A stretch of DNA of 64,000 nucleotides from Erythrobacter sp. (lineage in GTDB: Bacteria; Pseudomonadota; Alphaproteobacteria; Sphingomonadales; Sphingomonadaceae), in assembly GCA_025698865.1 (NCBI GenBank), contig JAILWQ010000002.1:456385-520384 (forward strand), written 5' to 3'. The notes beneath the pieces were generated by a model that worked only from the letters and a program-made list of their open reading frames with translations, was not told where the DNA came from and ran no database searches. The position numbers and the translations under genes are program-made. Position 1 is the first letter of the stretch. Every line of letters begins with the position of its first letter. This document shows, piece after piece, positions 60,393 through 64,000 of this stretch.

Positions 60393-62606
60393 GTGAGCAC
60401 GATGACAGCTGATCTCGATACACGTCCAAGGCCTGACTGGCTGGTGCTTGGTACAAAAGATGGAGATGGCGTAGATTCGCCATCTGTTCTCCAGCAGTAT
60501 CTGCGTATCCTCAAGCGTTGGCGGTGGGTGATCGTTGGATCGGTCGTCGTATGTACCCTCGTGGGATTGATTGCCACTCTCTTAATGACGCCGCGATACA
60601 CGGCAGAATCGACGATTGAAATATCCAGAGAAGCAGACCAGGTCGCCAGCTTCCAGGGGGTAGAACGCGACGTTAGCGTCGCGGACCAAGAGTTCTATCA
60701 AACACAATATGGGCTACTCATGGCACGGAGCCTCGCCGAACGGGTGGCCGCGCAGCTCGGTCTGGTCGATGATCCCGCCTTTTTTGCGATGTTCAGTGCC
60801 GAGGTCCAGGATGGGCCAGCTTTCGAGCGGGCGGGCAGTGGATATGTCGCGAGCGGCAGGTCGGAACGTCAGCGTATTGCAGGCCAGGTGCTGCTCGACA
60901 ACGTAATGATCGAGCCTACGCGACTGTCACGCTTGGTCGACATAAGTTTCGCCAGCCCTGATCCGGAACTGTCGGCGCGCATCGCGAACGCTTGGGCCGA
61001 GGCGTTCATCCAGACCAACTTGGAGCGCAAGGTCGAGGCTACCTCGTACGGTCGCGAAGTTCTGCAGCGGCAACTGTCAGAATATAAGGACAGGCTGGAT
61101 GAATCGCAGCGGCAGCTTGTTGCTTATGCTTCGAACGAAGAGATCATCAATCTTCCATCACAAGGATCTGGCGAGGGCACGTCCACGCAAGAACGCTCGA
61201 TCGTTGCTGACAATCTTTCAGCATTGAATTCCGCCCTCAACCAAGCCACGGCCGATCGCATCGATGCCGAGGCGCGCTATCGTCGTGCAGGGGCTGCCAG
61301 CAGCACTTTGGCAGCTCTGAGCAACCCAGCTGTGAACAGTCTCCGTCAGCGTCGAGCAGAGCTCTCTTCCCAGTATCAACAACTCATGGTGCGCTTCGAG
61401 CCTGGCTATCCCGCCGCACAGGCCATTCAGTCGCAGATCGATCAGCTTGATCGTTCAATCGCTCAGGAAGAAGCACGGGTGTCTGGCTCTGCCAGAGCAA
61501 GTTACGATCAGGCGGTGGCGAGAGAAAACCAGCTCCAGCAGCGGGTCAACGCGCTGAAAGATGATTTCCTTGATCTGCGTCGACGCTCTATCCAGTACAA
61601 CATATATCAACAGGAGGTTGATACCAACCGGGAGTTGTATGATGGGCTCTTGCAGCGCTTCAAGGAAATAGGCGTCGCCGCCGGGGTCGGAGTTAACAAC
61701 ATCGCGATCGTCGACGCGGCCGACGTACCGGTGCGCCCGTCAAGCCCGCGCTTGCTGCTGAATTTGGCAGTCTCGATCTTGGCGGGTCTTGTACTGGGCG
61801 TTGCCTTGGCGATGGGCTTCGAGCAATTGGACGAGACCATTGCGGATCCGATGGAGTTGCAACGGAGGCTCGGAATGCCTTTGCTTGGTTCCGTCCCCCG
61901 GGTCGAAGCTACGCAAACACCCCGCGAAGCGTTGCTTGATCGTAAATCCGAGCTTGTGGATGCCTATCTGGCCATTCAGACAAATCTAGCATTCACAACG
62001 GAGCACGGGGTGCCCCGGACGTTCTCCGTGACATCGACGAGGCCCGCTGAGGGAAAGTCCACGACCGCCCTTTCGCTGGCGGCGACGCTCGCACGTGCTG
62101 GCAAGAAGGTCGTCTTGATAGACGGTGACATGCGATCCCCGTCGGTTCACCATCTGGGCAACGTCAAACACGAACGGGGCGTGAGCAACTTCTTGTCCGG
62201 CGACGACGATCTCGATTCTATGACCTTCGATATGACCGACCTGAACATGACCGCGATGAGTGCTGGTCCAATTCCCCCGAACGCTGCGGAATTGCTGACC
62301 GGCAGTCGTTTCCCTCTGCTTCTCGAACGCCTGCTTGCCAAATTCGACCACGTCGTCGTCGATTCTCCGCCGGTCATGGGTTTGGCAGACGCACCTTTGA
62401 TAGCCAGTCATGTTGAGGGGGTAATTTATGCGGTGGAGTCGCGAGGCATCAGGTCGAGCTTGGTGCAGACCGCGCTGTCTCGGCTCCGTAAATCCAATGC
62501 GAAGATTTTCGGTGGTATCTTGACCAAGTTCGAAGCGCGCAAGGCCCATTACGGGTATGGCTACGAATACGGTTATGGATATGGTCGCGACGAGGCCAAA
62601 GCTTAA
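60393..62606 (+). CDS. Wzc-type polysaccharide co-polymerase with tyrosine autokinase domain
   Basis: A 737-residue inner-membrane protein. The Wzz domain has one helix near residues 44-65 and a second near 450-470, with a long coiled coil between them. The cytoplasmic BY-kinase domain has Walker A STRPAEGKSTTALS (about residues 545-560), Walker A' VVLIDGDMRSPSVHHL and Walker B VVVDSPPVMGLADAPLI. The last 17 residues, YGYGYEYGYGYGRDEAKA, form a tyrosine cluster for autophosphorylation. It controls chain length and export. Start GTG 60393 or ATG 60402. Confidence 0.93.
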   Translation: MSTMTADLDTRPRPDWLVLGTKDGDGVDSPSVLQQYLRILKRWRWVIVGSVVVCTLVGLIATLLMTPRYTAESTIEISREADQVASFQGVERDVSVADQEFYQTQYGLLMARSLAERVAAQLGLVDDPAFFAMFSAEVQDGPAFERAGSGYVASGRSERQRIAGQVLLDNVMIEPTRLSRLVDISFASPDPELSARIANAWAEAFIQTNLERKVEATSYGREVLQRQLSEYKDRLDESQRQLVAYASNEEIINLPSQGSGEGTSTQERSIVADNLSALNSALNQATADRIDAEARYRRAGAASSTLAALSNPAVNSLRQRRAELSSQYQQLMVRFEPGYPAAQAIQSQIDQLDRSIAQEEARVSGSARASYDQAVARENQLQQRVNALKDDFLDLRRRSIQYNIYQQEVDTNRELYDGLLQRFKEIGVAAGVGVNNIAIVDAADVPVRPSSPRLLLNLAVSILAGLVLGVALAMGFEQLDETIADPMELQRRLGMPLLGSVPRVEATQTPREALLDRKSELVDAYLAIQTNLAFTTEHGVPRTFSVTSTRPAEGKSTTALSLAATLARAGKKVVLIDGDMRSPSVHHLGNVKHERGVSNFLSGDDDLDSMTFDMTDLNMTAMSAGPIPPNAAELLTGSRFPLLLERLLAKFDHVVVDSPPVMGLADAPLIASHVEGVIYAVESRGIRSSLVQTALSRLRKSNAKIFGGILTKFEARKAHYGYGYEYGYGYGRDEAKA

Positions 62607-62609
62607 CCG

Positions 62610-63863
62610 ATGGTTGGATCCTTTAGACCGGCCATGTCCAAGACGCAGCCGCGTCTCAGGCTCGCCAGCCGGCTGGCTCTTGCGGCTATAGTTCTGGTAG
62701 TCGGTTTTTTTTCCGTGGGAACTACTCTGGCGAACGTCGTCGTGAAGCTCGATCCTGCTCAAGCTTACCGCTTGTCGCCGGCCGACGGCAGAATTGCTGC
62801 GCTCTTGGCGAGTGCTCGATTTGCTCAAGGGCAGGACACCGATCCCAATGGGCGCTTGTCATCGCTTGCGCAAAACGCTCTATTTGCCGAGGCCACGGCA
62901 ACCGACGCTCTGGTCGTGCTAGCCTTCCAAGCCCAATTGAGGGGGGAGACGGCAAAGTCGGATCGCCTGTTCGAGTACAGCGCTCGATTATCCCGCCGGG
63001 AATTAAGTCCGCAGCTATGGGGGATTGAAGATGCCGCCGAACGCGGTGACGTAGAAGACGCCTTGCGCCATTATGACATAGCGCTGCGAACATCCCGGAC
63101 AGCACGAGGTATGCTGTACCCGGTTCTCGTCTCTGCCCTTGAAGAACCTGAGATCCGGCGCAGGCTCCTCGAGGTTCTTCGAAAACAGCCGGACTGGCGT
63201 CAGAATTTCATTCTTTATGCCGGAACTAGTGGTGTTGCACCGGCCGCGACCGCGCAGTTATTCGCCGAGGGGCGGCGTATCAACCTAGTGGTAAGCGATG
63301 CTGTCAACAGCCAGTTGGTTGATACCTTGGTTCGTGGCGGCGAGTTTGATCAGGCTTGGGCTTATTATACGACGTTCCGGCCGGGTGCCGAACGCAGCCG
63401 AGCACGTCCACTTGATGGCGATCTCGGCGAAGACGGTCGTTCGGCTTTCGACTGGAAGCCCGGAGATGATCCCGCGCTTTCTGCATCCATTCTAAGAGAC
63501 GGCGATCAAAGCGTACTCGACTTCTCTGTGCCCACAGGATTTGGCGGTGTTCTCTTGGAGCAAACGCAATTTATGCGGCCGGGAAGGTATACGCTAAGGG
63601 GGAAGATCTCGGACTTGGATTTGGATACACGCTCGACACCATATTGGTCGCTAACCTGTCTCGGGGGCGCGGAGATCGGCCGGCAAGCTGTGTCCGGCAG
63701 CAACGAGGGTGAGTGGTTACGGTTTACAGGGACGTTTACCGTTCCGGACAGTTGTCGCATGCAGACCCTCAAGCTTGTGCTGCGGCCGTCCAACAAAGTC
63801 GGGGGATTAGATGGTCGAGTTCCCGAAGTAAGCCTACAACCATCACCCATCAAGGAGCGTTGA
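62610..63863 (+). CDS. Exported or membrane-anchored protein of unknown function in the polysaccharide locus
   Basis: A 417-residue protein with one N-terminal hydrophobic helix (LALAAIVLVVGFFSVGTTLA) and a TPR-like helical middle (residues about 50-200). A C-terminal part of about 150 residues looks like a jelly-roll or carbohydrate-binding module (GGVLLEQTQFMRPGRYTLRG; GEWLRFTGTFTVPDSCRMQT). Two cysteines lie in that module. It starts 3 nt after the wzc stop, so it is co-expressed with the export genes. ATG 62634 is an alternative start. No enzyme family is recognised. Confidence 0.72.
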   Translation: MVGSFRPAMSKTQPRLRLASRLALAAIVLVVGFFSVGTTLANVVVKLDPAQAYRLSPADGRIAALLASARFAQGQDTDPNGRLSSLAQNALFAEATATDALVVLAFQAQLRGETAKSDRLFEYSARLSRRELSPQLWGIEDAAERGDVEDALRHYDIALRTSRTARGMLYPVLVSALEEPEIRRRLLEVLRKQPDWRQNFILYAGTSGVAPAATAQLFAEGRRINLVVSDAVNSQLVDTLVRGGEFDQAWAYYTTFRPGAERSRARPLDGDLGEDGRSAFDWKPGDDPALSASILRDGDQSVLDFSVPTGFGGVLLEQTQFMRPGRYTLRGKISDLDLDTRSTPYWSLTCLGGAEIGRQAVSGSNEGEWLRFTGTFTVPDSCRMQTLKLVLRPSNKVGGLDGRVPEVSLQPSPIKER

Positions 63864-63865
63864 AA

Positions 63866-64000
63866 ATGCGCTACGCAGGAACCCGGGTTCTCTCGGTGAC
63901 AATCCTACTGGTCGTGGGTGTTCCCTCCATAGCGCTAGCGCAAAGGGCCGAGAGGTCCGCGGAAGAAAGTTCGGCATCGACCTTACCGCTGGATACCGAT
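63866..64000 (+). CDS. Secreted protein in the polysaccharide locus (cut by window end)
   Basis: The first 45 codons are present: a signal peptide (LSVTILLVVGVPSIALA, cleavage before QRAERS) and a polar Ser/Glu-rich start of the mature protein. AAGGAG lies 7 nt before the ATG, which is 2 nt after the previous stop. Outer-membrane barrel proteins often follow here in such loci, but the visible part does not identify the family. Confidence 0.75.
   Translation, partial: MRYAGTRVLSVTILLVVGVPSIALAQRAERSAEESSASTLPLDTD

Noticed and set aside
1..64000. tRNA, rRNA, CRISPR arrays, insertion sequences or prophage genes.
   Set aside because: No cloverleaf-like segments, repeat-spacer arrays, transposases or integrases could be recognised by eye in the gaps, and nearly all sequence is occupied by ordinary genes. 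A covariance-model scan would be needed to exclude small RNAs.

Overview
The window looks like chromosomal DNA of a high-G+C alphaproteobacterium of the order Sphingomonadales, most likely an Erythrobacteraceae-type bacterium. This is inferred from gene order and family composition: ppsR-maf-aroE-coaE facing hemE-hemJ-rho, mnmE-mnmG-rsmG-parA-parB, CarD, TrcR/DUF1013, DUF1192, a 7Fe ferredoxin FdxA, and several sphingomonad-style small proteins. No tRNA, rRNA, CRISPR array or insertion sequence was recognised.

Origin-proximal part (1-15 kb). Four tightly overlapping genes (ppsR, maf, aroE, coaE) run left. hemE, hemJ and rho run right. The 327-bp gap between ppsR and hemE has the gene context of the Caulobacter/Rickettsia chromosomal origin, with an AT-rich stretch and four degenerate DnaA-like boxes. 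A BLUF blue-light sensor gene follows rho, and its start codon lies inside a long hairpin. Further right come a dienelactone hydrolase operon, mnmE (no ordinary start codon), mnmG, rsmG, parA and parB, with three 16-bp parS sites (one after mnmE, two inside rsmG).

Housekeeping part (15-42 kb). This holds envelope proteins, a free-methionine sulfoxide reductase, a sugar dehydrogenase-like protein, an acyl-CoA dehydrogenase, a Sua5/YrdC protein, CarD, FdxA, an S4 protein and a SUV3-like helicase. An M23 peptidase with a candidate CtrA site follows, then hemB, two GNAT genes (the second frameshifted), a membrane-fused spermidine-synthase-like protein and a gamma carbonic anhydrase. A DNA ligase/exonuclease repair pair (the ligase apparently starting at CTG), a NatAB-type exporter and ClpA complete this part.

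Envelope part (42-57 kb). A two-gene unit preceded by a PHO-box-like array encodes a PlcP-type metallophosphoesterase and an Agt-type glycosyltransferase. This is the known gene pair for replacing phospholipids with glycolipids under phosphate starvation. It is followed by TrcR, an acyl-CoA ligase, an M23 peptidase overlapping a bactofilin gene, and a run of nadD, rsfS, rlmH, an EnvC-like gene, a C-terminal processing protease, dsbB and coq7.

Polysaccharide locus (55 kb to the end). wecB and wecC (UDP-ManNAcA synthesis), an O-antigen ligase/polymerase-type protein, a Wza-type export lipoprotein, a Wzc-type chain-length/tyrosine-kinase protein with a tyrosine-rich tail, a large unknown exported protein, and a secreted protein cut by the window end. 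From about 57.7 kb the DNA is visibly less G+C-rich, suggesting a variable locus.
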